In this document: positions 17,127 to 26,797 of the stretch, piece after piece
How positions within the stretch are numbered: position 1 is the stretch's first letter
Layout of the letters: each line of letters opens with the position of its first letter
From: Saprospiraceae bacterium
GTDB lineage: Bacteria > Bacteroidota > Bacteroidia > Chitinophagales > Saprospiraceae
Assembly: GCA_016715405.1 (NCBI GenBank)
Contig: JADKAE010000002.1
Coordinates: 186,001-250,000, forward strand
Reading direction: 5' to 3'
Length of the DNA stretch: 64,000 nt
The notes under the pieces: generated by a model
The model's database searches: none
What the model saw: only the letters and a program-made list of their open reading frames with translations
Told to the model about the DNA's origin: nothing
Made by a program: the position numbers and the translations under genes

Positions 17127-18762
17127 AATGAAATTTCTCTCTGATAAATCCTTCCGCCATTCTCCAGCCGGTACACGTATTGGCCCGGGGCCAGGTAGAA
17201 ATCTTGCGGACGGAGCCTATAAATGTAGCTGCCGCGCTCGTGGGAAGGTATCTACCAGGGTGCGCAGCGACGAGCCGTTGGGCAGCAGGATAGACAGGCG
17301 CAGGGGGCCTCGTTTTTGGAGGCTGTATTTGATCTGTATCACGCCGGGTTCTTCCGGGTCGGGGTTGTGGCCGAGCAGGGCCACGGGGTCGTTGAGGGGC
17401 GCCGGCGGCGAAGAGGGGGGCAACAAGCCGCCTAAGGGCGAAAAGTCGTTGCCCAGCGCCGAGTTGACTACGTCGGGATGCACGCAGAGCCAGTTTTCGA
17501 GCACCGTGGCGTAGGCATCGCGGAAATCGGTTGTATAGATGGGGTCGCCGTAATTGTCGGTATTCACGAGGTCGGGTTCCTGGCCGATGAAGCCGTTGCC
17601 GATGCCTTCGCCGAAGACCAGCATCGGCGAGCTGGTGCCGTGGTCGGTGCCCACGCTGGCATTCTCGTAAATAGTGCGGCCGAATTCGGAGAAAGTCATT
17701 GCCAGTACGTTGTGGCTATGCCCGGTGGCGGCGAGGTCCCTGGTAAAAGGCGGCCACGCTGTCGGCCACCCGCTGCAATAAAACCGGGTGGTTGGTGAGT
17801 TGGTTGGCGTGGGTATCAAAGCCGTCGATGGTGACCAGGTATACTTTGCTGCCCAAATTGCCTTTGATGAGGCGGGCTACGATGGCCATTTCTTCCCCGA
17901 AATTGCTGTTGGGGTAGCTAGCCTGGGTTATCGAGTTGTTATACGCATCGCGGATGCTCTCCGAATAGCGGAACGCGCTGTTGGCCACTGTTCGCACAAA
18001 AGCCAGTTCGCGATCGGGGGGCGCCGAGCCCAAGTCGTTGAGACTGTATAATTGTCCTGACAGGGCGATCTGATAAAATTCCTGCGGGTTGCTGATGCTT
18101 AGGGCCATATTGCCGCTCAGCGCCCGGAAGATCATATTGGTTTCCGCCTATCTGCAGCGCCGGCGGCTACCACGGGGGCGCCGAGGCAAAGCCTGGTAGT
18201 CGTTTTCGAGCCAGCGGCCTATCCAACCGGTATTTACAATCTCTTCGGAATCGGAAGCAGAAGCCCAGATATCGCTGGAGCGGAAGTGGGAGTAATTGGC
18301 GTCGGGGTAACCCACGTTGTGGATAACCTTCATGCTCCCCGATTCCCACAATGGCTGCAGCGCGCTCATCTCGTTGGGCATACCGTATTGGTCGCTGAGC
18401 GCCCAAAGACCGGCTTCCTGCACGGCAATAGTGGGCCGGATATTGTAATATTCGTCGTTGCCACGCAAGATGACCGTATTGAGGCCGTCGTTGCCGCCTT
18501 TGAAGCGAATGAGCACCAGTACACGGTCGCCGCAGTCCGACAAATTCAGATATTGCAACAATGGGTTGGGTGCAAAAGCGCGCAGGCTGGTACTGCCCAG
18601 CATCAAAGAGCTGCCGAGGGCAGCCAGGCCGGTAAGCCGCAGGAAATCCCTTCTCCCAAAATTGCGGTGGGCCAGTTGGTGCGCTTTCCCCTCTTCGATC
18701 GAGGCGCCCAGGCGGCGTTTAACTTTGGGATGCATGCCGGAAGTATGATCATTACCGCTCAT
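17123..18762 (-). CDS. DUF1501 family secreted protein with T9SS tail, frame-broken
   Basis: Start 18762; an internal twin-arginine-type signal (GRRDFLRLTGLAALGSSLML) follows about 35 residues. DUF1501 features are VLVLIRFKGGNDGLNTVI, VIHNVGYPDANYSHFRSSDIW, VYLVTIDGFDTHANQ and VLAMTFSEFGRTIYENAS with TDHGTSSPM. The reading runs 18762-18170 in one frame, 18150-17730 in a second (MALSISNPQEFYQIALSG), 17750-17217 in a third, and finally YIYRLRPQDFYLAPGQYVYR to a TAG at 17125-17123, a type A T9SS tail. Four indels are needed. DUF1501 proteins are sulfatase-like alpha/beta proteins of unproven function that pair with DUF1800. The DUF1800 gene lies 34 bases upstream on the same strand, so the two form an operon. 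Confidence 0.8.
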
Positions 18763-18796
18763 AAGCGTTTATTAGTCTGTTTTTTATAAAAAATAT

Positions 18797-20137
18797 TTAC
18801 CCAAGCTGCCATTCCGGCAAACGCGTGATATAGTACAACAAGTTGATAATCTGGTAAGGTACTTCGGAGTAGTACAAGCCCCAGGAGCCGTTTTGGAAGT
18901 AGTTTTCCGGGATTTCCCCTTTGAAATACTGAACGGCCGTATCGAACAAAGGCGGGTCGAGTTCGCGTTTGAGGAAGTGGTCGACCAGGGCCCGGGTAAC
19001 AATCAGCGGGTCGGTCTGATCGGGGCCGACCAGGTCGATAGCCAGTGCGCGCAGCTTCTCGCGAATGGGTTCGTAATTGGCAAAACGCCCGTAGAGGAAA
19101 TTAGCCGAAAAAGCCCAGCGGAAGGCCATTGTATTTTCGTTTAGCCAGGCGTGGTAGCCGGGCCAGCCCGCCACATCGACGGGGTTAAAGATTTCTTGCC
19201 CAAGCTGGTCGACGACATAATTGAGATAGGCGATGTTGTCGTCGGTGAGTTCGTCGGGGGTGATCACCCCGGTGAGGCGAAACAGGTTCGCCATCGCTAC
19301 TTCTTCGTTGGGTTCCTGGTAGACGAAAAAGCTATACAATTTCTGGCAGATATAGTGGGCCACCTGGTCGCGGCGGGAATTAAAGATAAGGTCGTGCACG
19401 TCGTCGTAGCCCCAATTGCCCGTATGGCCAAATATAGTTTTCTGGCCCTGGTCGTGCAGGTTGGCGTTAAACGTCACCGTATTATTGCAGCTATACATAT
19501 TCACCCGCCAGCCGGTGAGGGCCCGGGCCACCTCCACGATATCATCCTGGGTGTAGCCGTTGCTTTCGCCCATGGTAAAGAGTTCCATCAGCTCGCGGGC
19601 GTAGTTCTCATTGGGCTGGGAGGCCACGTTGATATTGCCGTTGAGATACACCAGCATCGCCGGATTGACGCCCATTTCTTCTACAAAAGTGCGGAAATTG
19701 CCCACGGCAAAGCGGTGCAAGAGGTTATAGTATGCCCACATAAAGGAATTACAGCTGTAGACCAGCTCTTCCGTCACAAAATGGTTGTGCCAAAATAGCG
19801 CGAGTTTGGCGCGGATACCTTCTTCGACCATCTCGCGCATCCAGCGGATATTGAATTCGCGTTTGTGTTGAAAATAGAGGTCGTCGTCGTCGCCGTAGTC
19901 ATCCCATGTCCAATTGGCCCAATAGGGCGGTACGGGGTCGGGAGCGGCTAAGAGGCCGTCGATCACCTGGTCAACCAATTCTCCCGGAGTCAGCGCCAGC
20001 CCCTGGTTAATCATTTCGCGGGTAGCGCCGAAGCCGATCCGCTGGTAAAAATGCTGCACCCGTCGCGCATCCCAGGGCTGATTGGCACTGGGCACAAAAG
20101 GCTCCAAAAATCCTAGCATTGTGCCGGGTAAAGACAT
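18797..20137 (-). CDS. DUF1800 family protein
   Basis: 446 residues, uninterrupted. Begins MSLPGTMLGFLEPFVPSANQ and has the DUF1800 hallmarks HFYQRIGFGATREMINQGL, LALFWHNHFVT, ENYARELMELFTMGESNGYT and DIVEVARALTGWR. DUF1800 proteins are widespread in Bacteroidota, Planctomycetes and Proteobacteria and are nearly always followed by DUF1501, as here (stop 18797, next start 18762). Their reaction is not known; polysaccharide-related secretion has been suggested from context. I see no clear signal peptide. The 99-base AT-rich gap to the divergent gene at 20237 should hold both promoters. Confidence 0.88.
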   Translation of the reverse strand: MSLPGTMLGFLEPFVPSANQPWDARRVQHFYQRIGFGATREMINQGLALTPGELVDQVIDGLLAAPDPVPPYWANWTWDDYGDDDDLYFQHKREFNIRWMREMVEEGIRAKLALFWHNHFVTEELVYSCNSFMWAYYNLLHRFAVGNFRTFVEEMGVNPAMLVYLNGNINVASQPNENYARELMELFTMGESNGYTQDDIVEVARALTGWRVNMYSCNNTVTFNANLHDQGQKTIFGHTGNWGYDDVHDLIFNSRRDQVAHYICQKLYSFFVYQEPNEEVAMANLFRLTGVITPDELTDDNIAYLNYVVDQLGQEIFNPVDVAGWPGYHAWLNENTMAFRWAFSANFLYGRFANYEPIREKLRALAIDLVGPDQTDPLIVTRALVDHFLKRELDPPLFDTAVQYFKGEIPENYFQNGSWGLYYSEVPYQIINLLYYITRLPEWQLG

Positions 20138-20236
20138 GGCAAAAATTTATTTTAAACAAATAAAAAATTACCCTCGAATATATAGGTAAAAACTAAATAT
20201 TGCTCCTATTTTTATTCCAAATTTTATATAAAAAAC

Positions 20237-20794
20237 ATGAAAGCCGTGAAATTGTACAGCCTGATTTTTGCGCTATTCGCTGCGTTAAGTACGAATAGTG
20301 CGCAAACCGTATTATTTGCAGAAGATTTCAACGGTTGCGACTTGCCTGCGGGCTGGAATGCGAACTTGACAGGCAACCCTAATGCTTTCTGGACGATTGG
20401 CTTTCCCGTCAACAATGACAGCGACGGCTCTACTATCGACGGCACTTGTATGTTTATTGTGGACGATGACCAAACCGGCGATCAAACTCCGCCCTGGACG
20501 CTGGAGCTGACCACGCCGTCGTTTGACGCCACCGGCTATACCACCGTCACCTTATCGATAGACGTCAATTTCCGGAACTACGATGGCAAGGACAGCTTGC
20601 AGCTATTGGTCTTTGACGGACAAGGCGTACGTATTGCTGGCAGAATACCAGGGCGCCGCCAGCCAAACGGGTACGCAATTATCGCAATACGCCACTTTTA
20701 CCGCCGACCTTACTTTTTACGCCAATGCCAATATGCACCTGATGATCCGTTATGCCGACGGCGGCACCTTTGCGTGGTGGGCCGGCGTGGATAA
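20237..20794 (+). CDS. T9SS adhesin with MAM-like and PPC-like domains, N-terminal part
   Basis: Signal peptide MKAVKLYSLIFALFAALSTNSAQ, then a jelly-roll module of the MAM/choice-of-anchor type (LFAEDFNGCDLPAGWNANL, DGTCMFIVDDDQ, VTLSIDVNFRNYDGKDSLQL). Frame is lost near 20625; the real continuation is VLLAEYQGAASQTGTQLSQY in the next fragment, so the last ~55 residues of this open frame are not protein. Together the fragments 20237-23489 describe one exported protein of about 1080 residues. Confidence 0.7.
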   Translation: MKAVKLYSLIFALFAALSTNSAQTVLFAEDFNGCDLPAGWNANLTGNPNAFWTIGFPVNNDSDGSTIDGTCMFIVDDDQTGDQTPPWTLELTTPSFDATGYTTVTLSIDVNFRNYDGKDSLQLLVFDGQGVRIAGRIPGRRQPNGYAIIAIRHFYRRPYFLRQCQYAPDDPLCRRRHLCVVGRRG

Positions 20795-21971
20795 TATTGT
20801 AGTGAAAGGAGAAGGTACTGCTTCCAATCTGGTATTAGCGACCTTTAACGACTGCGCCTTGCCGGAAGGTTGGCAGATACAGACCCTAACCGGCGATTTC
20901 GACTGGCAGATGGGGTATCTGATTAATGATAGCGCCCCGGCGGCTACTTCGATGAACGGCACTTGTTTTGCTTATTTTGACGACGACGGTATCGGGCAGG
21001 CTGCGGCAGCCTCGGCGGTAAGGCTGTACGGCCCCGAAATTGACGGCACCGTCGCTTCCGATATGAAACTCTATTTCGACGCTATTTTCAGGCGATATAG
21101 CGATAATGAATATTTCTCCGTTGGCGTGCTAGATGTAGAAACCGGCGAGTCGCGCACCGCTGTGGAATATTTTACCGACCTGGGCGGCCCGCAATTGAGC
21201 AACTATGTACACGAAGTAGTCGACCTCTCGGCCTTCCGGGCCAGGCGTATGCGCTTTTTCTTTCAATACGAAGACGGCGGCGCGTGGAACTGGTGGGTGG
21301 GCATCGACAACGTAAAGCTCACCGGCGAAGGCGAATTAAACGAAATTTGCGAAAAAGCGCTCCCCATCGCCGTAGGCGATCCCTGCCTGCCCGGTAATAA
21401 CCGCCTGGCGCTTTTTGACGGCCCGCAACCGGCCTGCAGCAACGAAAACGGCGGTTCGCTCTGGTATCGCTTTACGCCCGAAGAAAGCGGTTTATTGCAA
21501 ATACAAACCGCCTCCGATTTCAACGAAGTCATTACGCTTTTCTCCGGCGAGTGCCCGAGCCTTGTGCCCGTCTCTTGCGGCAACCGCGATGAACACGGCT
21601 TTACCGGCGAAACCCATTATATAAATGTAACCGCCGGCCAGGAATACCTGCTGCGGGTCAGCGGCCAGAAAATTGGATTTGGGCGCCCGCGGGGCAATTT
21701 CTGTCTATACCTTGAGCCCGCCGCCGGACTGCCCCCTACTCCCGCAAACGACAACTGCCAGCAGGCTGCTAACCTCGTGGTCGACGGCGACTGCGTACCC
21801 GGAAATAACTACAACGGATTGGCTGAATTGCCGCTACCCAGTCGCAATACCCTATCGAGGGCCGATATCTGGTATCGCTTTACGCCTGCTGACGACGATC
21901 CGCTCGTAATCCGCACACAGGCTGACTTTGCCGACGTGATCACGCTATACAACGGGGCTGCGACAACCTGA
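20583..21971 (+). CDS. T9SS adhesin, middle part
   Basis: Real coding from about 20628. It completes the first MAM-like module (MHLMIRYADGGTFAWWAGVD), contains a second copy (ATFNDCALPEGWQIQTL ... FFFQYEDGGAWNWWVGIDNV), then repeated modules of the bacterial pre-peptidase C-terminal type (CLPGNNRLALFDGPQPACS, GGSLWYRFTPEESGLLQIQT). Near 21957 one G is missing, and from there to about 22305 the frame changes at least four times while the protein still reads (CDNLTEAAVYEYGGKLLIEA; TPPANDLCVQALPVAIDGAC; PLLSGSIWF). These modules usually bind carbohydrate or other surface ligands; none is catalytic. Confidence 0.7.
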   Translation: MARTACSYWSLTDKAYVLLAEYQGAASQTGTQLSQYATFTADLTFYANANMHLMIRYADGGTFAWWAGVDNIVVKGEGTASNLVLATFNDCALPEGWQIQTLTGDFDWQMGYLINDSAPAATSMNGTCFAYFDDDGIGQAAAASAVRLYGPEIDGTVASDMKLYFDAIFRRYSDNEYFSVGVLDVETGESRTAVEYFTDLGGPQLSNYVHEVVDLSAFRARRMRFFFQYEDGGAWNWWVGIDNVKLTGEGELNEICEKALPIAVGDPCLPGNNRLALFDGPQPACSNENGGSLWYRFTPEESGLLQIQTASDFNEVITLFSGECPSLVPVSCGNRDEHGFTGETHYINVTAGQEYLLRVSGQKIGFGRPRGNFCLYLEPAAGLPPTPANDNCQQAANLVVDGDCVPGNNYNGLAELPLPSRNTLSRADIWYRFTPADDDPLVIRTQADFADVITLYNGAATT

Positions 21972-22304
21972 CTGAAGCAGCTGTATACGAATACGGTGGC
22001 AAACTCCTGATTGAAGCGCCTGTAGCAGGGCAGCCTTATTGGATAAAGTAAGCGGCGCCTTTGCTACGGTGGAGGCAACCTTTGTGCGCAGGTAGAACGC
22101 ACCGTCATCACGCCCCCTGCCAACGACCTGTGTGTGCAGGCGCTGCCGGTAGCCATTGACGGCGCCTGCGCTTATGCTGAAAACTACGGTGCTGATTTCG
22201 ACGGGCCGCTGGTGTCGTGCGAGCCATTGCTGAGCGGAAGCATCTGGTTTTTCGTTTGTCGCACCTGCCTCAGGCACGGTGCGGCTTAGCCTGATGCCGA
22301 TTTT

Positions 22305-23489
22305 ATGTATGCCCTGTCGGTATATCAGGGTAACTGCAACGATCTTGAAGAAATATTTTGCGCCAGAAATCCACTGGCCTGTGATGGATACCTCACTTTG
22401 GGCAGTTTGTCTCCTGGGCAGACCTACTACGTGCGTATCAGCTCTTCGGCTAATACGGCGGGATATGCGGAGCGCGGCGGGGTTTGCTTGTCGGTAAAAG
22501 ACGCCGCCACTGCGCCCGAATTCACGCCGCTGACGCTCGATGTAAATGTACATTGTTTCGGCAACGGCGTGGCCTCGCTCGATATCGAAGCAGAGGGCGG
22601 GATGGGCAACTACGTCTTCCAGGGGCATACCGAAAACGATGTCCTGACGCCGGGCAGCAGCTACCTCGTAGTGGTGACCGATGCCAACGGCTGTGAGCGG
22701 TCGGTAGGCGGTGAGATCAGCTGTGAGGCCGATACCACTTGTACCCTTAGCGCTTTGTTAGCGCTCAACAACCCCACCTGTCCCGGCGATGCCGGCGGTT
22801 CTGCCGGCATCCAGAGTATCGAAGGCGGCAACGGCAGTTACGGCATCAGCTGGTCTACCGGCGCCACCGGCGGCAGCATCGAGCAACTGGGGGCGGGACA
22901 ATATGCCGTGACGATTAGTGAAGAGGGCGGCTGCGACATTGCGTTGTCTTTCTCTCTGGCCGATCCGGAGGGGGTAGCGATTACCGGCCTAGATATCAGT
23001 CCTTCCGTAGGCGGCGAAGCCAACGGGTCGATTGAGCTTGCATTATCGGGTGGCGTGGCGCCGTTTCTGTATGAATGGTACGAAGGTCAGAATTTAATAG
23101 CCTCGACTGATGAACCCATTTTGCCCAATGCCCTTGCCGGCGATTACAGCCTTCAGGTCACCGACGGCAATGGTTGTATCCATGTCTTTGGGCCGTTTAC
23201 GATAGATAACATCACCTCCACAAACAGCGAAGGAATCAATTACCTCCTGGATATCATGCCCAACCCAATCAGTGGCCCTATTACGCTTGCATGGGAACTG
23301 CCCACCGACAAACGCGTCGACTTGTATCTGGTGTCGGTAGACGGGCGCAGCTGGCGCCTGGCCCGCAATTTGCCTGCGCAATCGGAGGCTTACCACCTGT
23401 CGCTGCAAGCCTGGCCGGCGGGCGTTTACACACTGCGCTGGAGTGATGGACTGCAGCAGTGGAAGAAAAAGGCGGTGATAGCGCGGTAG
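22305..23489 (+). CDS. T9SS adhesin, C-terminal part with SprB repeats and sorting domain
   Basis: Starts inside the last PPC-like module (LSVYQGNCNDLEEIFCA), followed by three SprB-like repeats (GNGVASLDIEAEGGMGNYVF; DAGGSAGIQSIEGGNGSYGI; ANGSIELALSGGVAPFLYEW). SprB-type repeats are named after the gliding adhesin of Flavobacterium johnsoniae. The end is a type A T9SS sorting domain (YLLDIMPNPISGPITLAW ... AGVYTLRWSDGLQQWKKKAVIAR). Export across the outer membrane by T9SS is therefore likely. Convergent with proS; a 42-base palindrome separates them. Confidence 0.78.
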   Translation: MYALSVYQGNCNDLEEIFCARNPLACDGYLTLGSLSPGQTYYVRISSSANTAGYAERGGVCLSVKDAATAPEFTPLTLDVNVHCFGNGVASLDIEAEGGMGNYVFQGHTENDVLTPGSSYLVVVTDANGCERSVGGEISCEADTTCTLSALLALNNPTCPGDAGGSAGIQSIEGGNGSYGISWSTGATGGSIEQLGAGQYAVTISEEGGCDIALSFSLADPEGVAITGLDISPSVGGEANGSIELALSGGVAPFLYEWYEGQNLIASTDEPILPNALAGDYSLQVTDGNGCIHVFGPFTIDNITSTNSEGINYLLDIMPNPISGPITLAWELPTDKRVDLYLVSVDGRSWRLARNLPAQSEAYHLSLQAWPAGVYTLRWSDGLQQWKKKAVIAR

Positions 23490-23494
23490 GCGCG

Positions 23495-23536
23495 GTATTA
23501 GGTAGAGACGCAATGCATTGCGTCTCTACCTAATAC
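23495..23536. terminator. perfect 42-base palindrome, bidirectional terminator / iterated palindrome
   Basis: The left half TATTAGGTAGAGACGCAATG (23496-23515) is followed directly by its exact complement to 23535, plus one flanking G:C pair. It starts six bases after the adhesin stop (23489) and covers the proS stop codon (23530-23532). The GTAGAGACGC...GCGTCTCTAC design recalls highly iterated palindromes I know from cyanobacterial genomes. Confidence 0.8.
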
Positions 23537-24994
23537 GCGCGGGCGAACAGCACGCGCTGGGTAGAGGGTTTTCCTGTGAGCACGCAGGCGCCGTCTTCCA
23601 GCGGATTATCCAGTGGGATACAGCGGATCGTGGCTTTAGTGAGCTCCTTAATCTTGAGTTCCGTTTCCGTTGTGCCATCCCAGTGGGCGCTCACAAAGCC
23701 GCCTTTCCCATCGAGCACGGCCTGGAAATCGTCAAAATTATCGACAGCCGTGATATGCTCGGCGCGATAGTCGCAGGCCCGCTGAAAGAGATTCTGCTGG
23801 ATATCTTCGAGCAGTTGGGCTACATAATCGGCGATGCCTTCGAGAGGCTGGGAACTTTTTTCCTTTGTATCGCGGCGGGCCACCTCCACCTGGTTGTTAG
23901 CCAGGTCGCGTTCGCCGATAGCCAGGCGCACGGGGATGCCGCGCATCTCGTATTCGGCAAATTTAAAGCCCGGGCGTTTTTTCATATCGGTATCGTATTT
24001 CACCGTAATGCCCTTGGCGCGCAGTTCGCGCATAATCTTATCGGCGGCTTCGCCGATTTCGGGGCTGGGCTTCGGTATCGGCACGATCACCACCTGCGTA
24101 GGCGCCAGTTTCGGCGGTATCACGAGGCCTTCGTCGTCGGAGTGGGTCATGATGAGGCCGCCGATCAGTCGCGTGGACACGCCCCAGGAAGTAGCCCATA
24201 CATAATCTTCCACGTTATTTTCGCTGAGGAACTTCACGTCAAAAGCCTTGGCAAAATTCTGTCCCAGGAAGTGCGAAGTACCAGCCTGAAGCGCTTTGCC
24301 GTCTTGCATAAGCGCTTCGATGCAATACGTATCCACAGCGCCGGCAAAGCGTTCGTTGGGCGTTTTCACACCTTTGATAACCGGCATAGCCATCCACTTT
24401 TCGGCGAATTCGGCATAGACGTCGAGCATAAGGCGGGTTTCATCAATAGCCTCCTGAGCCGTAGCGTGGGCCGTGTGGCCTTCCTGCCAGAGGAACTCGG
24501 CGGTGCGCAAAAACAGCCGGGTACGCATTTCCCAGCGCACCACATTACACCATTGGTTAATCAGCAGGGGAAGGTCGCGATAAGAAGAAATCCAGTCGCG
24601 ATAAGTATTCCAGATAATCGTTTCCGAAGTGGGACGTACGATGAGTTCTTCTTCGAGTTTGGAGTCGGGGTCGACGATTACGCCGCTGCCATCGGGGGCA
24701 TTCATGAGGCGGTGGTGCGTCACCACGGCGCATTCTTTGGCGAAGCCTTCCACGTGCTGGGCTTCGCGGCTGAGGAAGCTTTGGGTATAAATAAGGGAAA
24801 TACGCATTCACATGCCCGGTGTCCTTAAACATGCGGTCGAGTTGGTCGCGCATATTCTCCCAGATGGCAAAACCATGGGGTTTGATGACCATACAACCGC
24901 GCACGGCGGAGTTGTCGGCAAGTTCTGCCTTTTTTACAATGTCGATATACCACTGCGAATAGTCTTCGCTTCTACCGGTAATTTCTTTTGCCAT
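23530..24994 (-). CDS. proS: prolyl-tRNA synthetase (archaeal/eukaryal-like type), one local frame break
   Basis: Charges tRNA-Pro with proline. Begins MAKEITGRSEDYSQWYIDIV at 24994 and has class II aaRS motifs: LIVRPTSETIIWNTYRDWI, RWEMRTRLFLRTAEFLWQEG (motif 2) and GGLIMTHSDDEGLVIPP (motif 3). An anticodon-binding domain follows (VVIVPIPKPSPEIGEAADKI, PVRLAIGERDL). It ends in the short C-terminal Zn-like domain of this subtype (VLFARAY). About 490 residues once corrected, the usual length of the archaeal-type ProS found in Bacteroidota. Around 24795-24815 two bases are missing (expected FPLFIPKSFLSREAQHVEG). Because the gene is essential, this break is best explained by sequence error. Stop codon lies inside the palindrome. 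Confidence 0.92.
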
Positions 24995-25251
24995 ACGTCA
25001 ATTTCTATTGAAAAGCGATCAAACAAGTAGCTGTTAAAAAGCGTTAAACTATTGATAACCAAACCAGTCAAACAAGTTACCGGGGGGTAAATCGGGCGTC
25101 TTAACAAGTGTTAAAGCCTTATGCTTAACGAATTTAACAGCCTGCTGCCGCTATTTAAATTTGCCTTAACTAAAAATTCGGCACAAATGTAATAATTTCG
25201 GGGTTGTAAGCTGAAAGAGCGATTGGTAATTGCGATTAAAAAATCAGAACT

Positions 25252-26679
25252 ATGAAAATTCATAAATTGTCTGCACTGTTGACCGCCCTGCTTTTTGCAG
25301 GAGTAGTATCTGCTCAGTACGATGACGTATACTACGATCCGGATACGGACGCTGGGTACTACAACAACAACGACAACTACTCCAATAGTTCCAACGACGC
25401 TTATGCTTATGGCGGCGACGATGGAGACTACGACAATGAAAACTACGATTACTACGAAGACGACTATGACTATAGTTACTCGTCGCGTATTCGCCGTTTC
25501 CACCGTTCGTATTACGGGTTCAACTATTTCGACCCCGTATATGTGGACATGATATACTACGATCCGTTTTTCACGCCGGGCCTGACCGTTCTCATCTACG
25601 ACGATTTCTATTCCTACAATACATGGAATAGCTGGCGTCGCTGGAACAGGTGGAATCGCTGGAATAGCTGGTATGGCGGCGGCTGGAACGGGTACGGCGG
25701 TGGCTGGGGCGGCGGCTGGAATGGCTGGTACGGCGGCGGCTGGGGTGGCGGCTGGAATAGCTGGTACGGCGGCGGCTGGAACAACTGGTATGGCCCCAAC
25801 AACTACTATGGCGGCGGTTTTTATTCCAATTTCTACTGCCCGCCTTCCTGGGGTAACGATTACAACTACAATACCGTTAACGTGGTCAACAACACGTATT
25901 ACGGCCCGCGCAGCACCGGTTCAACGCGCGTACCGCGTCTGAACGACCGGACAATCCGCAACGAGGCGCCCAAAGACGTGACTAACAACAGGCCGGCCGA
26001 AGCGATCTCGAAGCCCATCGACCGTACGCAGGGTGATACGCCCGTAATACGCGATACCGATCGCGAAAAGCCTGTACAGGACCGCAACGCCGTAAAAGAC
26101 CCCGTACGTCGCAATACCGACGAGGTTACCCCGCGCACCGGCAACCCCGTGCAGGGCAAACCTTCAAGGGAAGAAGTAAAACAACCCGTTATTCGCGACA
26201 ATAACGAACCCAAGCGCGACGAAGAACTCATCCGCATATTTGGCGACGAAAAACCCCGCGAGCGTACCCGTGTGGAACAACCCCGCGAAGAACGCCCGCG
26301 CACCGAACCACGCATAGAAAGGCCGATGCCTGAACGCCCGCGCACGCAGGAACAGCGCATAGAAAGGCCGGCGCCCGAGCGCCCGCGTACAGTTGAGCCT
26401 CGTCAGACTCCCCGCGTAGAAGAACCGCGCCGCAAAGACGGCAACGATACGCCTGCTGCACGCCCCACACCGCGTCAGCGCGACAACGACCCTGCTCCCC
26501 GTTACAACGACAGCAGTCGCAGCCGCTCTAATGATTCCGGAAGTCGTCCGTCATACAACACGCCCTCACGCAGCAATGACAGCGGAGGCTCCTCCCGCAG
26601 CAACTCAAGCGGAAGCAGCAATAGCAGCCGTTCCAACAGCGGAGGCTCGTCTCGCGGCAATAACCGCGGCGGAAATTGA
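25252..26679 (+). CDS. secreted low-complexity protein with Gly/Trp, Pro/Arg and Ser/Arg blocks
   Basis: 475 residues, intact. Signal peptide MKIHKLSALLTALLFAGVVSAQ. Four blocks follow: an acidic Tyr/Asp/Asn block (res. 23-80, YYDPDTDAGYYNNNDNY); a conserved-looking stretch FHRSYYGFNYFDPVYVDMIY; a Gly/Trp/Tyr block (125-195) with repeats of WNSWYGGGW; and a long Arg/Pro/Glu block (235-410) with repeated R-I-E-R-P-x-P-E-R-P-R-T. The tail is Ser/Arg/Gly/Asn rich. No T9SS tail and no enzyme motif. The blocks resemble disordered or adhesive matrix proteins. Similar YDD-start/GW-rich ORFs occur in other Bacteroidota but I know no function. Upstream 257 bases to proS hold the divergent promoters; I see no clear motif. 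Confidence 0.75.
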   Translation: MKIHKLSALLTALLFAGVVSAQYDDVYYDPDTDAGYYNNNDNYSNSSNDAYAYGGDDGDYDNENYDYYEDDYDYSYSSRIRRFHRSYYGFNYFDPVYVDMIYYDPFFTPGLTVLIYDDFYSYNTWNSWRRWNRWNRWNSWYGGGWNGYGGGWGGGWNGWYGGGWGGGWNSWYGGGWNNWYGPNNYYGGGFYSNFYCPPSWGNDYNYNTVNVVNNTYYGPRSTGSTRVPRLNDRTIRNEAPKDVTNNRPAEAISKPIDRTQGDTPVIRDTDREKPVQDRNAVKDPVRRNTDEVTPRTGNPVQGKPSREEVKQPVIRDNNEPKRDEELIRIFGDEKPRERTRVEQPREERPRTEPRIERPMPERPRTQEQRIERPAPERPRTVEPRQTPRVEEPRRKDGNDTPAARPTPRQRDNDPAPRYNDSSRSRSNDSGSRPSYNTPSRSNDSGGSSRSNSSGSSNSSRSNSGGSSRGNNRGGN

Positions 26680-26767
26680 GAGGGTGAGAAAGGGAGAGGG
26701 TGAGAGTGTGGGAAATTTCCAATGCTCCCCCCTCTCCCCCTCTCACACTCCCACCCTCTCACCCTCC
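26680..26767. terminator. purine/pyrimidine inverted repeat downstream of the low-complexity gene
   Basis: Left arm GAGGGTGAGAAAGGGAGAGG (from 26688) is purine-only; right arm (26724-26767) is its imperfect complement in C/T (CCCTCTCACACTCCCACC). The units GGTGAGAGTGTGGG and CCCTCTCACACTCCC pair well. It follows the stop at 26677-26679 directly and would form a strong hairpin. The motif GGTGAGAGTGTGGGAGGGAG recurs at 58535-58556 after the molybdopterin gene. Confidence 0.6.
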
Positions 26768-26797
26768 TTTCTTGATGGCTATCATAACCAACCTGCC

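Noticed and set aside
23518..24828. 436-codon plus-strand ORF opposite proS
   Set aside because: Shadow of the synthetase; proS motifs are on the minus strand.
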